Below the pieces are notes generated by a model. The model saw only the letters and a program-made list of their open reading frames with translations. It ran no database searches and was not told the origin of the DNA. This document shows positions 39,718 to 50,640 of a stretch of DNA of 64,000 bases, piece by piece (within the stretch, counting starts at the first letter, position 1; every line of letters starts with the position of its first letter). Source of the DNA: Cycas panzhihuaensis (lineage: Eukaryota > Cycadophyta); the NCBI GenBank assembly GCA_023213395.1, contig CM041465.1, forward strand, positions 79,739,741 through 79,803,740, given 5' to 3'. The position numbers and the translations under genes are program-made.

Positions 39718-40312
39718 AGTAGTATCAGAGTCGTGTTTGTGATTATGGGAAGTTGCCTAGATTTTTTTTAAAAAAATCTCTACCAGATCGAGTACTCTCT
39801 CTACCCAGGTAGAGATTGAGGAAAGACCTTTGCTTAGTACTCTCTCCATGGAGATTAAGGAATGATATCAAGACAGTTTAGGAGTTATGAGGGAAGGGGA
39901 ATTTCTTCCTCTAAGTACTACTGATAATTTATTTTTCTACTTTTCATCCAGTTTTTAGTTTTATTTCTCTATTCCAATTTTTGCATTAAGTTGTATCTTA
40001 AGGGTAGATAACACTACTGAGTGGCAGCTCTTTCTTCCTCCCACCTCTCTTTCTGAGGTAGACAACACTGCTGGGCAACTACCTAACTAGTTAAGTAGAG
40101 ACCTTGTACTGGGGGTCTTTAAATATCATATGGATTTGTCGTTCTGGCTAAGTGCATCATGGTTTTTCTACCCCTTGCATGAAGGACTAGAGATAACACT
40201 CCTAAACTAAGCTCTAGATAGAACTTGAATATGGAAGTACACCTCCACATATCTTTGGGTATATAGGAGGACTCATTTAGGTTGAAAATCCTTCATAGCA
40301 TAGGCAACTTAT

Positions 40313-40494
40313 TAGCTGTTGAAGTCTTGTAGTATAGTGGTTAGCGATTAGCGCCATGAAGCTACCTGCCCTAAACTTCTATAGTTTATTGGCAAGCCTA
40401 TAAGACTAAGCACACCTTGTCTAGTGGTTGGTAGGATACTCTGCTATATATACTTCACTTCATGATTTAGATTGCAAGTTATCTCATATTAAAA
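40313..40494 (+). repeat. tRNA-like (SINE-like) segment with A tail, in Gypsy-A leader
   Basis: cttgtagtatagtggttagc is close to the start of a plant tRNA-Asp, including an RNA polymerase III A box, and the segment ends in an A run (40481-40494). The Gypsy-B leader has the homologous segment. No clear B box or target duplication was found, so it may simply be part of the family leader. Confidence 0.4.
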
Positions 40495-40556
40495 AAAAAA
40501 AAAAATTCCACTTACTACCTAAACTTAAAACCTGCTAACATAATTAGACTCACCAC

Positions 40557-40558
<2 letters not shown>

Positions 40559-40632
<74 letters not shown>
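40559..40632 (+). repeat. (GA)37 microsatellite
   Basis: An uninterrupted GA dinucleotide run in the Gypsy-A leader. The corresponding place in Gypsy-B (about 48978-49025) has only short AAAT- and GAA-type runs, so the expansion is specific to this copy. Confidence 0.95.
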
Positions 40633-40634
<2 letters not shown>

Positions 40635-41048
40635 AAAAAAAAATCCGCTTAGTCACTCTTCACAGTGCAAGTTCACAACTAAAAATTACCCTTACAACTT
40701 ATATACCTTATTTCGATCAACACGTCATACTGGTTATTTTGTACTATATTAGGACATATAAGAAATTTTATACTTTTCAGTACCTAGGTCACAAGTGGGC
40801 CCAACCCACTCCTACACCTCATATACCCCATTTGAATGAGTTGTTGGTACTCTTCCAAGTGAATTAGATATCTTGCTTATGTAATTTTTAGGGTTAACAG
40901 GCTAAAGACACCCCATATCTCCCTATTTATCCCATTCTCTTCCCCTTAACAACTCCCTAATTCATACATCCTATTCTTTTATGATCTTTCCCACTTCATT
41001 CATTCCCCCTTCTTTTTACCTATTCCCACCTCTTTATGCCCTTTCTCC

Positions 41049-42290
41049 ATGGATCCTCTAAGTGATAGTAACAAAATCTCTACACTCAAGACCTAAGTCA
41101 CTAACATTTAGGAAAAAATCAGGCAAGATATAGACCACATGTATGTGGAGGTTAAAAATAAAGTAGCTACCATACAGACAGAAGTTAATACAAACATGTC
41201 AACCCTTATGTCTTAGTCTGATATATGACAAATATTGTAATAGATAGCTAACATCTCTACTCAGCTACTAGGCACCTCCTCTTCAGTTGGCCCCATACCA
41301 TAGCAAATTTCAACTTTGCATCCATGTCAATAGCAACCATTTCATCAAAATGTCAACATACCCATATTTGATCTGGATCACAATAAGGATAGTGTATGAA
41401 GTTGGGCTAGTAAACTAGGGTTATACTTTAGACTCAACCCAATGTCAGTAAATGAATAACTTACATTTACTTCTATGCACTTAGATGGGAAGGTATACCA
41501 TTGGTTCTAATAGTGGAAGTGAGAGCATCCTTCTAGTTAATCTTATGCATATTTCTCTACCTATTTTTTCGAGTAGTATGAAAACACTTAGAACCTATCT
41601 TTTTTTACATAACTGACATAGTTGAAACAAGTATACTTTATCAAAGTATACACTGATGAGTTCCAATCTCTACATAATCGAGTTGATCAGTAACTTGATA
41701 AATAGACAAAGATAGATATATATGTATCTAGGCTCAAAGAGGACATCTAAATATGTATGAAGATAGTATCCCTGTCCACTCTAAAAGATGTAATCAATAT
41801 GAATAAATTAGTAGAACCAAATTTTTTCTCAGAAAGGCCTCCTCCATTCAGATGAAACTCCACCTAGTTTCCATTATCTTGACAAGCTGGTTATCAATGA
41901 GATACTACTTGGTCCCAAAGACCATGCCCAACTAACTACCAATGATTATGCCCATGACCAGAAGATATGCCATCTATATCTCTCGAGTATCACACTAAGT
42001 AACCATCCTCAAAGTCTATTTGCATCACTCCAATAAAGACACAACATCATCAGGAAGTCAGTCTATGTATGTAATGTTCTAAAAAATAGACCTCTGGTCA
42101 TGGTAGAATCTGCAAAGCTAAAAAGATTATCTTTATAATTGATCCTAACTTATCTTTAGAGGATGACCTTGAGACAGAGCATGAATATTATGATGAATCT
42201 TAAGGCCACTCTACTAATGAGTTGCCTCCTACTCTTAAACCTAAAGTTTCCTTATTAGTTGTTACCTCCACCTCATGTCCTGAACCACTC
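41049..42290 (+). pseudogene. Gypsy-A gag
   Basis: From ATG 41049 (MDPLSDSNKISTLKT) the text passes through a helical region and the Retrotrans_gag core, where SWASKLGLYFRLNPMSVNE and LTFTSMHLDGKVYHWF are visible (about 41400-41510). A decayed knuckle with C-x2-C, GH and C spacing lies near 42070-42110. Stops are frequent. The homologous Gypsy-B gag starts at 49411 with the same first codons. Confidence 0.82.
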
Positions 42291-43405
42291 TAAGTTAAAG
42301 GAATATGTTAAAAAACCCCAATCGTCATTTTTATTAATGATGGTGCATCACTAAATTTTATCAATATATCCATTGCCTGGTAGTTAAATCTTTATATAAA
42401 ACCTAAGATAGGCTTCACCTACTCCTTACCTAGTCATCGCACCCTTCACTGTGCAGGAACAATTAAAAACCTCATGGTTTACATTGGCTTATATACCCTT
42501 GTCTCTGATTTTTATACCTTATCCATAAGTGGGTGAAATGAAATTCTCAGCTTATAGTGGCTCTAGACTCTAAGAACATATAGCACCAATAACTCACCTA
42601 TAGCCCTATTCATTATGTTCAATGATCACATAGGCCACTCACATAAACTTTATGGGATACAAGCCCCTCCTAACAAAGTAATCTCACCTACCTAAATGCA
42701 TTGACAACTCAATGGTAATATAGGATATATCATTTGTCTCAACCACATCAAGGCCCCTTCTAATATTTAATCCAACATCCAACAAGTATTGGATCGATAC
42801 TAATTTGTTTTTGCTCCATTACCTGCCAGTCCCCCACTTGATCGAAGTTGTTATCACATTATTAAGTTACAAAATTCACACGACTTGATTAGTCTTTGAC
42901 CATATAGGAACTCCTATTTCTAAAAAAATAAAAACAAAAAAATCACCAAGGAATTGATGGACATGGGCATCATTCAACCTAGTAAAAGCTTATATGCTAC
43001 ACCCATTATTCTAGTTCATAAAAAGGATGGCTCTTTCTGACTTTGCATTGATTATCGTATGCTCAATAAAATCATCACAAAAAATAAGTTCCCCATACCA
43101 CGAATCGATGACATGTTAGATGAGATCCATGGTACCACAATTTTGACCAAATATGATTTACAGTTAGCATATTACCAAATCCCTATCTTACGAGAGGATC
43201 AATATAAAATGGCTTTCCAAACCTACCATGGCCACTTTAAGTTCTAGGTTATGCCCTTTGACTTATATAATGCTTAGGCTACCTTTTAGGCCCTCATGAA
43301 CAAAATCTTTTTCCCATACCTATGAAAATTAATCATCGTCTTCTTCGATAATACTCTTATCTATAGCTTAAACATGCCTACTCATATCTTGCATCTAGAA
43401 ACAAT
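42291..43405 (+). pseudogene. Gypsy-A protease and reverse transcriptase, first part
   Basis: IFINDGASLNFIN (about 42330) is the retropepsin active-site region. Reverse transcriptase follows: MGIIQPSKSLYATPIILVHK, the LCIDYRMLNKI block, KYDLQLAYYQIPI, MAFQTYHGHFKF, and FFDNTLIYS (the FxDD centre with Asp to Asn). It is interrupted at 43405; the last 294 bp (43112-43405) are repeated at 45621. Confidence 0.9.
43112..43405 (+). repeat. 294-bp direct duplication, left copy
   Basis: It matches 45621-45914 over its full length with only a handful of substitutions and no length change. It is gypsy reverse-transcriptase sequence, and the two copies flank the captured-gene insert. Confidence 0.93.
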
Positions 43406-43479
43406 AAATCCAAAATTTTAACACAAAAAAAAATATAACCCTTTTTTGAAACCAATTTCACGTCTACCAAAAATAGGGT

Positions 43480-43687
43480 TCAATGCGCTAAACTGTTAGG
43501 GTTTCAATTTGTGTTTTTTCCTTCACCGCCATAGATCTGTTTGCAGGTTCATCGCCACCATTGAGTGTTGCAGGTCGACGAGGGAGCAGAGAGGGCACCG
43601 TCATGGATGAAGTCGATCTGCGTGGTTGAAGAAAGGTTGCCGCCATGGATGGATTTTTGCAGTGTGCCATTATCTCATATGTGTGAA
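43480..43687 (-). pseudogene. Third GC-richer captured fragment, origin unknown
   Basis: On the minus strand a Pro/Arg/Ser-rich frame runs past the end of TRM61 homology (AATFLQPRRSTSSMTVPSLL). On the + strand the same bases read ttagggtttcaatttgtg followed by GC-rich text, like a plant 5' UTR. I cannot tell which strand was coding or name a gene. Confidence 0.35.
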
Positions 43688-43773
43688 GGACCTTAATTGT
43701 CTGAATATCTGTGAAATCTGTAGTATTTAAAACTTCATATAAACATTGCACTTGCTCAACACAGGGAGAGAAT
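43688..43773 (-). pseudogene. TRM61 fragment, C-terminal part
   Basis: FSPCVEQVQCLYEVLN, then FTDIQTIKVLHTYEI, matches the segment of plant TRM61 that follows the PDGALCS block, after the Rossmann core. It is separated from the rest of TRM61 by the SAM-domain insert, and aat occurs at both junctions (43771-43773 and 44124-44126). Confidence 0.8.
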
Positions 43774-44123
43774 ACTTTGGGGAAATATAGAATGGGCTGA
43801 TCCCCCCCGAAGCCAATGGCGGACGAATTTTCTCAAACGGCGGTTGGTCTTCTTTAGAGTGGCAACCAGTCTGTGTATGCAGGGCACCCTTCCCCTTTCC
43901 TGTTTGGCCAACTTCAAGATCTGTAGCCTGTGATTGGCAATGGCGATCCCATGCTCTGCAGGAACTCATGGTTGAAATATGTCGTGTCTTCCTCTTCCAG
44001 TTGGTTATGCGTGAATAACAGGCCATACTCGTACACCAGAGAAGGTTCCATGTCCGTCTGGGAGAGCCAGGCAAACCAGTCCATTATTACAGTTCTACAA
44101 AACGTATTCTCGAAATGCCCCCC
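43774..44123 (-). pseudogene. SAM-domain gene fragment inside TRM61
   Basis: The minus-strand ATG at 44084 opens MDWFAWLSQTDMEPSLVYEY, GLLFTHNQLEEEDTTYFNHE and FLQSMG. After a one-base slip it goes on with IAIANHRLQILKLAKQE and a basic tail. This is the fold and wording of small plant SAM-domain proteins, in which the helical SAM domain mediates protein or RNA contacts. The piece includes about 40 bases of 5' UTR. The ends begin ctttgggg and cccccc and are flanked by aat, so it might have arrived as a small DNA element; this is uncertain. Confidence 0.8.
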
Positions 44124-44680
44124 AATGAGCACAAAGCCCCATCAGGTTTTAACATTTTTACTGCCGATGAGAGAGCTAACCATGGTTGGGGAAGATCAAG
44201 AAAAATAGCATCTACCTCCCCACAAAATTTATTTGGAAACCCTTCTCCTTGTGTATCTCGAATTTCAACTATTATAAGGCTACTTAGGCCATTCTTTTCA
44301 AAGTCCTCCCTTGCAAAATTTGCTCGAAGCTCATGGAAATCAAATGTATAGACATGACCTGTGGGTGTAATAGCCCATGTCAATACAGTGGTGAGAGAGC
44401 CACTTCCAATACCAGATTCCAGCACCAAACACCCAGGATAGATTTCAAAAAAAGGAGATGACAAAGCTGATGTCTGCTATGTACAGGATCTGAGTCCTGT
44501 GGCTTAAAACTAGAGTCTATAGCTCAGGAATTGGTGCCAACAGATGCACAAAACCACCTTTTTTATTGAAGACCTTGCATCTAAAAGGCTTCTTAATCCA
44601 GTCAGAGTGGGCAAAAATACCAAATCTATTTTGAAGCTCTGCTTCATAGTGGAATTCTAACAATTCAATCAGATAGAAGC
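44124..44680 (-). pseudogene. TRM61: TRM61 fragment (tRNA m1A58 methyltransferase catalytic subunit)
   Basis: On the minus strand: ELQNRFGIFAHSDWIKKPF, KGGFVHLLAPIPEL, a stop where Trp is expected, TLVLSHRTQILYIADISFVI, YPGCLVLESGIGSGSLTT (SAM-binding GxGxG), GHVYTFDFHE, DAIFLDLPQPWLAL and KMLKPDGALCS. These match plant TRM61, which with TRM6 makes m1A58 in tRNA. The segment is uninterrupted by introns where I can follow it, which would fit capture from mRNA, but I do not know the parental exon structure. The N-terminal thirty or so residues are missing or unrecognisable. Confidence 0.9.
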
Positions 44681-45328
44681 TTCTATATCTTCTTAACATA
44701 GCACCATGGAAGGAGAAAGATTTTTTTTTTTTTTTTTTTGGTGAAAAAATACATGAGAATAGGCCAAATTTTGAAGGCCTTAGATACATTTTTTTTTTTT
44801 TTGAATATTTTTCACATAAGATGGGTACATATCAAGAAAAAAATGACCTTGATCCACCTATAGATCTGCAAAAAGAACTTGAAATAGAGTCACTCCTGGC
44901 CAAGAAGGACTCTCTCAACTACGGTCAACGATCTGGGTTGCATTATTGTCCACTAACGTGCAACGAAGATGGTCTTCCAGTAATTGGAATCTGAACATAA
45001 GCTTTCGTGGACTTTCACCTGCATGCAAATTGATTGTGGCACCACATGTAGAGAAAATGTCCACTTGAGTAGCATCAACAGGCTTCAAATAGCTACAAAA
45101 CTTCAAAATAGGCTTGGAAATAGCCTCTCATCATCATCAAAATAACCCTTCAAAACTTAATAACAGTCCCATAACAAAATATGCATCAGATATAACTTGA
45201 AATGATCTTCAACTTAACAAAGTCATGAAACAGGCACATCAAAAAATTTACAAGGCTTGAAAGCTCAAAAAGACATGAATGACATGTACTAGGATTTGCA
45301 AGAAAGGCTTCTAAGGGTTGAACCTTGG
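44681..45328 (-). other. Leader of the captured-gene element
   Basis: A-rich on the minus strand, with T runs on the + strand at 44719-44739 and 44789-44803. It has no recognised coding frame and resembles the leader left of 12956. Confidence 0.5.
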
Positions 45329-45340
45329 GCTCTGATACCA
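45329..45340 (-). other. Primer binding site (intact Met-tRNA type)
   Basis: The minus strand reads tggtatcagagc directly after the LTR end aaca, an exact complement-type site for initiator-Met tRNA. Confidence 0.9.
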
Positions 45341-45620
45341 TGTTAAGATTAGTAATGTAACAAGCATATCAAACCCTAATGGTGAGCAACAAAAAGATGA
45401 AGTATACACAGAATAGACACCATATTGGAGAATTAGCCAAAACTCAATTATGAACAAATAAGAGTACATACTTATAGTACAACCTCACCACTAGAGAAAG
45501 AACCCCATTGGACTACTTAGAGGTGGCACACATATCAAGTTGGCCCACAACTCTAATATAATATACAAAAGATAAAGAGAGTTTACATAGGGCTAATGGA
45601 ATTGAGTATTACACCCAACA
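45341..45620 (-). repeat. LTR of the captured-gene element
   Basis: It runs from tgttaagat to acacccaaca on the + strand (280 bp). The same family as 12970-13293. The outer end abuts the duplicated gypsy segment exactly. Confidence 0.85.
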
Positions 45621-45914
45621 CATGTTAGATGAGATCCATGGTACCACAATTTTGACTAAATATGATTTACAGTTAGCATATTACCAAATCCCTATCTTAC
45701 TAGAGGATCAATATAAAACGGCTTTCCAAACCTACCATGGCCACTTTAAGTTCTAGGTTATGCCCTTTGACTTATGTAATGCTTAGGCTACCTTTTAGGC
45801 CCTCATGAACAAAATCTTTTTCCCATACCTATGAAAATTAATCATCGTCTTCTTCGATAATATTCTTATCTATAGCTCAAACATGCCTACTCATATCTTG
45901 CATCTAGAAACAAT
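45621..45914 (+). repeat. 294-bp direct duplication, right copy
   Basis: The copy of 43112-43405. From 45915 the gypsy reverse transcriptase continues without further repetition. Confidence 0.93.
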
Positions 45915-47766
45915 CCTTCAAATCCTGGCTAAGAATAAATTATATGCTAAACTCTCCAAATATGAGTTTAGGAAATCTAAACTATAACACCTTAGTCATA
46001 TTATATCCTTTACAGGGGTTTGGATGGATCCCAATAAAATTTCTATCATCACTAATTAGCCGATCCCAAAAACCCTTATCTAATTATGGCCTTTCCTAGG
46101 GCTTACTAGATTTCATCATTGGTTCATTCAAAATTATGCCACATTAACCACCCTTTTAACCCACCTACTTAGGCAGGATTCCTTTCAATGGTCTCTCTCA
46201 GCCAATGAGGCCTTCCTTCATCTAAAGGAGGTCATGAAAACCACCCTAGTTTTGGCCTCACCTAACTTTACTTGACTATTCCAATTAGAATGCAATACCT
46301 CTAAGCTCAGATCAGGTGCAGTCTTAATGCAGGACTTATATCCTGTCACTTTAAAAAGTTGAAAACTCAAAGATCATGAGTGTAGATTGTCCACCTATGA
46401 AAAAGAAATGTGAGCCATCCTTCACATTATCGATAAATAGTGACAATATCTACTTAGTTCTAAATTTACTATCCTCTTTGATCATCATAGTCTTCATCGT
46501 TTACTAGATCAACTAGTTCTCTTGGAAGAGCTAAATGAGTCGACCACCTTTAAGTTTTTGACTTTACAATCACATATAAAAAGAGAAAAGATAACATTGG
46601 GGCAGATGCCCTCTCAAGGCTACCTTCCCCTATACTTGATGATAATACATGTCATATTAAGGATTCTATCATTCATGCCATTTCTTCCCTATAACTGATG
46701 TGGATATAGGACTTAGCTATGGCTAACCAATCCTAACTAGATTTCTCATACTAGGCTAATAAGGTCCATACTCATAAGGATTGGTCCATCTATAACAATC
46801 TTCTCTTATACCAAAATTGCATATTTATACATGCCCACTCAGTTTTCATTTCTCAAATTTTATTAGAATATCATTCTTCCCCTCCTGGTGGCCATTCTAG
46901 TTTTGATAAAACTTATTGTAGGATTTGATCTGACTTCTTTTGGATAGAAATAAAATCCACCATCCTTACCTTTATCTTTTAATGTGACACATACTAACGT
47001 AACAAAGCTGATATGAAATCCTAACTAGGTCTCCTTTAATCTTTGCACATCCTACAAGGTAAATGGTAAGATATTGCCATGGATTTTATAACAAGCTTAC
47101 TGTTGTCTATCGAATCTGACTCTATTTTAGTAGTCATAGATAGGTTGAAAAAACACGCCCACTTCTTAACTGTTCATATAACTTATAAGGCTCAACGTAT
47201 TGCTAACATTTACCTTCAAATAATATTTTTCTCGCATAATTTTCCATCCACTGTTGTATGTGACCAAGATCCTAAATTCACTAGTTCCTTCTAGTAGGAG
47301 CTATTTCATACCTCAAGAATATTATTTAATATGAGAGGTCCTTAACAAAACTTTGGAGACCTACTTATGCTGATTTGTGTTTGATCACTAGTCTAAATGG
47401 ACATTATGGCTAGCCCTAGCTGAGTATTTGTACAACTCCTCACATCATTTAGCTATTAGAATGTTCCCATTTTTTGCTCTTTAAAGGTATCCCTCATCAT
47501 CCTACCACACCTTGGCTACTAATCTTTACACAACACTAGTATAATAAAAAGTACAGTGCATGGATCAAATTCTCGACACCCTTAATCAAAACCTATCTAT
47601 GGCCCATAATCAAATAAAATAATTACTAGACTGCTACCATTCTAATTGTTCCTTCAATATTGATGATCTTGTATTCCTTTGTCTGTAACCTTATAAGTAA
47701 CAATCCCTTCACCATTATAAGAACGACAAACTTAGCCCTTGATATTATGGCCCCTATAAAATTCTT
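45621..47766 (+). pseudogene. Gypsy-A reverse transcriptase (rest), RNase H, integrase
   Basis: After the duplicated segment the text continues through the RT thumb (PFLGLTRFHHWFIQNYATL-like), an RNase H start (FQLECNTS), then integrase: MDFITSLLLSIESDSILVVI, DRLKKHAHFLTVH and VCDQDPKFTSSF (47079-47294), with two catalytic aspartates visible. Compared with Gypsy-B, a segment around 47300-47340 with the NGQSEVFN Glu block is largely missing. The frame reaches YYGPYKIL and is cut at 47766 by Gypsy-B. Confidence 0.86.
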
Positions 47767-48182
47767 TATTATATAACTCATCTTGCTAAGTTATGTAAAA
47801 CAATACTATGTGGAGAGCTATTAGGAGGTTAAGAGATAAGGTTAATTCTAGAAATTTATACATGAGCCGATAAGCTGGATAATGATATGCAAGACCACTA
47901 TGTCGTCCAATAGAATATAAGGCCTCTTAGGCCACCAATAGGATTACATGTTAAATACCCTCTTTGGTCTATATAAGGGTCATAGATTGTAAAAGATAAT
48001 TAGTTGGATGTTACTTTTTATAAAGATTGTGCTATGATACTCTCTATTTTGGTGATCATTTGGCACTCTTGTGTTCTTGTAAGATTCTCTGTTAATTTAC
48101 TTGCCCTATTAGACAAAATGAAGTGGTTGCCATTGTCATTTTTCTGCTATCTCAAGGAGCACCTATAAGAAGATACATCCCA
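47767..48182 (+). repeat. Gypsy-B 5' LTR
   Basis: It starts tattatataactcatcttgc (TG decayed to TA) and ends atccca. The primer site tggtaccaaagc follows at 48185-48196. Confidence 0.9.
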
Positions 48183-48723
48183 AGTGGTACCAAAGCTACC
48201 TTGCAATTATGGGAAGCTACCTAGAAAATCAGAATTTTTTTTTTGCTATTAGATTGAGCACTCTCTCTACCTTGGTAGAGATCAAGAAAAGACCTTCACT
48301 TAGTACTCTCTCCATGGAGATTAAAGAATAGTACCTGGACAATCCAAGAGTTATGAGAGAAGGGGAAATTTCTTCCCCTAGGTAATGCCACTACTTTATC
48401 TTTTTGTTTTTCATCTAATTTTAATTTCATTTCTGTATTTCAATTTTAACATTGAATTATATCTTAAGGGTAGATAACACCATTGGGCAACTACCCAAAT
48501 AGTTAAGTAGAGACCCTATACTGAGGATCTTTAAATATCAGAGGGATTTATCATTCTGGCTAAGCGCATCATGGTTTTTTCACCTCTTATGTGAAGGATT
48601 AAAAATAACACTCCTTAACCAAGCCCTAGATAGAATCTAGCTACGGAAGTGTGTCTCCACATACCTTTAGGTATATAGGAGAACCCCTTTAGGTCATAAT
48701 TCCTTCATAGCATAGGTAAACTA

Positions 48724-48919
48724 TCAACTATTGAAGTCTTGTAGTGTGGTGGTTAGCAGTTAGCGCCATGAAGCTAGTTGCCTTGAACTTCTACAATTTA
48801 TTGGCAGGCCTATAAGACCAAGCACACCTTGCCTAGTGGTTGGTAGGATACTCTAATATACATATTTCACTTCCTAATTTAGATTGTAAGTCACTTCATA
48901 TTTTGAAAAAAAAAAAAAA
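48724..48919 (+). repeat. tRNA-like segment with A tail, in Gypsy-B leader
   Basis: cttgtagtgtggtggttagc corresponds to 40313 onwards in Gypsy-A and also ends in an A run (48905-48921). Presence in both copies means it was already part of the family leader. Confidence 0.4.
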
Positions 48920-49410
48920 AAATCTTGTTATTTCCTGAACTTAGAACCTGTCAGCATAGTCAGAATCACCATAGAAAAAATAAATAAATAAAAAGAGAAC
49001 AAGAAAGAAAGAAGAAAGAAGAACAAAAAAATTTATCCTTATAGCTTATATACCTCATTTTGATTAGCACATCGTACTGATTAGTTTATACTAGGTTAGT
49101 GCATACCAGTAATTTTCATATTTTTTAGTACCTGGTCACTGGTAGGACCCATCACCCCCACCCCCCTCCCCCCTAAACCTCATATACCCCATCTAAATGA
49201 TATTTTTGCACTTGTTCGAGTGAACTTGATATCTTGTTTATGTAAATTTTTGGAGTCAATAGACCATGGACATCCCACAATCTCCCTATTTGCCCCATTC
49301 TCTTCCACTTAACGACTCTATAATTCGTATGTCCCATTTTTTCTTGATCTTTCCCACTTCATTCACCCCCCTTCTTTCTACCTATTCCTGCCTCTTTATG
49401 TACTTTCTCC

Positions 49411-50640
49411 ATGGATCCTCCAAGCAATAGTGATAAAATCTTTACACTCGAGACCCAACTCACTAACATTCAGGAAAAAATGAAGCAAGATTTAGACCAC
49501 ATATATGAGGAGGTTAAAAATAAAGTGGCTGCTATATAGATAGAATTTCACATAAACATATAAATCATCGCATCTCATTTTGATATACAATGGGTACTTC
49601 AAAGGTTGAACAACATCTCTCCTTTGTAACCATTAACCTCCTCTTCAGGCAACCCTACATAGCAACAAACCTTGACTCTCCCTCCATGTCAGCAACAACC
49701 ATTTCATCATAAGATCAACATACCCACATTTGATCTAGATCTTAACAAGGACAACATACGAAAGTTGGATTAGTAAACTAGAGTCCTACTTTACACTCAA
49801 CCTAATGTTAGTAAATAAACAACTTATATTTGCTTCCATCCACTTAGATGGGAAGGTACACCATTGGTTCTGATGGTAGAAGTGGGAGTACCATTTTAAC
49901 TAATCTTAGGCACACTTCTCTACCTATTTTTTTGAGCAGTATGAAGATAATTGAAACCAATCTTTCTTCATATAATTGGAATGGTTAAAATAAGTATCAT
50001 CTATCAAAGTATACACTGATGAGTTTGAATCTCTATGTAATTAGGTTGATCAGTAACTTGATAAATAGATAGAGATAAATATGTTTGTGTCTAGGCCTAA
50101 AGAACATATCTAAATGCACCTGAAGATGGACTCCCTATCTACTCTAAAAGATGCAATTAACATGGCTAAAGTAGTAGAAGTAGAGTTTGTCTCAGAAAGG
50201 CCTCCTCCATTCAGATGAGACTCCACCTAGTTTTCATGATCTCGACAAGCTGATACTGCCTAGTCCCAAAGACCACGCCCAACTAACTACCAATGATCAC
50301 GTTCATGACTAAATGATACACCATCTACATCTCTCAAGTAGTGAACTAAGGAACCATCTTTAAAGTCCATCCACATCACTCTAGCAGAGGCACACTATCA
50401 TCGGGAAGCTAATCTATATATGCAATATTTTAAAAAATAGACCTCTAGTTACGGTAGAATCTGCAAAGACAGGAAGATAGTCTTCATAATTGATCCTAAC
50501 TTATCTTCGGAGGATGACCCTGAGACTGAGCATGATTATGATGATGAATCCTAAGACTACTCTACTGATGAGTTGCCTCCAAATCCTAAACCTAAAGTTT
50601 CCTTATTAGCCTTTACCTCCACTACATATCCTAAACCACT
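49411..50640 (+). pseudogene. Gypsy-B gag
   Basis: From ATG 49411 (MDPPSNSDKIFTLETQLTNI) it reads through the region homologous to Gypsy-A gag, including LHLDGKVHHWF-like text (about 49830-49880) and an acidic linker near 50500. It is broken by stops. The segment coding the start of Gag is less damaged than in Gypsy-A. Confidence 0.82.

Larger units (their letters stand above)
43406..45620 (-). mobile_element. Captured-gene insert: one-LTR minus-strand element carrying TRM61 and SAM-domain fragments
   Basis: Read on the minus strand: LTR (45620-45341), Met primer site, A-rich leader, TRM61 fragment, a SAM-domain gene fragment, the rest of TRM61, and a further GC-richer piece with 5'-UTR-like text. 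The right border is exactly an LTR terminus (ccaaca); the left border lies in captured or unknown sequence with no LTR. A 294-bp duplication of the gypsy target flanks it, instead of the usual 5 bp. Gene capture by plant LTR elements is known; this double capture looks unusual. Confidence 0.82.

Noticed and set aside
40313-40385. A functional tRNA-Asp gene
   Set aside because: Only the 5' portion resembles tRNA-Asp; no cloverleaf or B box can be formed.
43727-44351. Overlapping frames on both strands over the SAM/TRM61 region
   Set aside because: Only the two minus-strand readings with family motifs are meaningful; the others are shadows.
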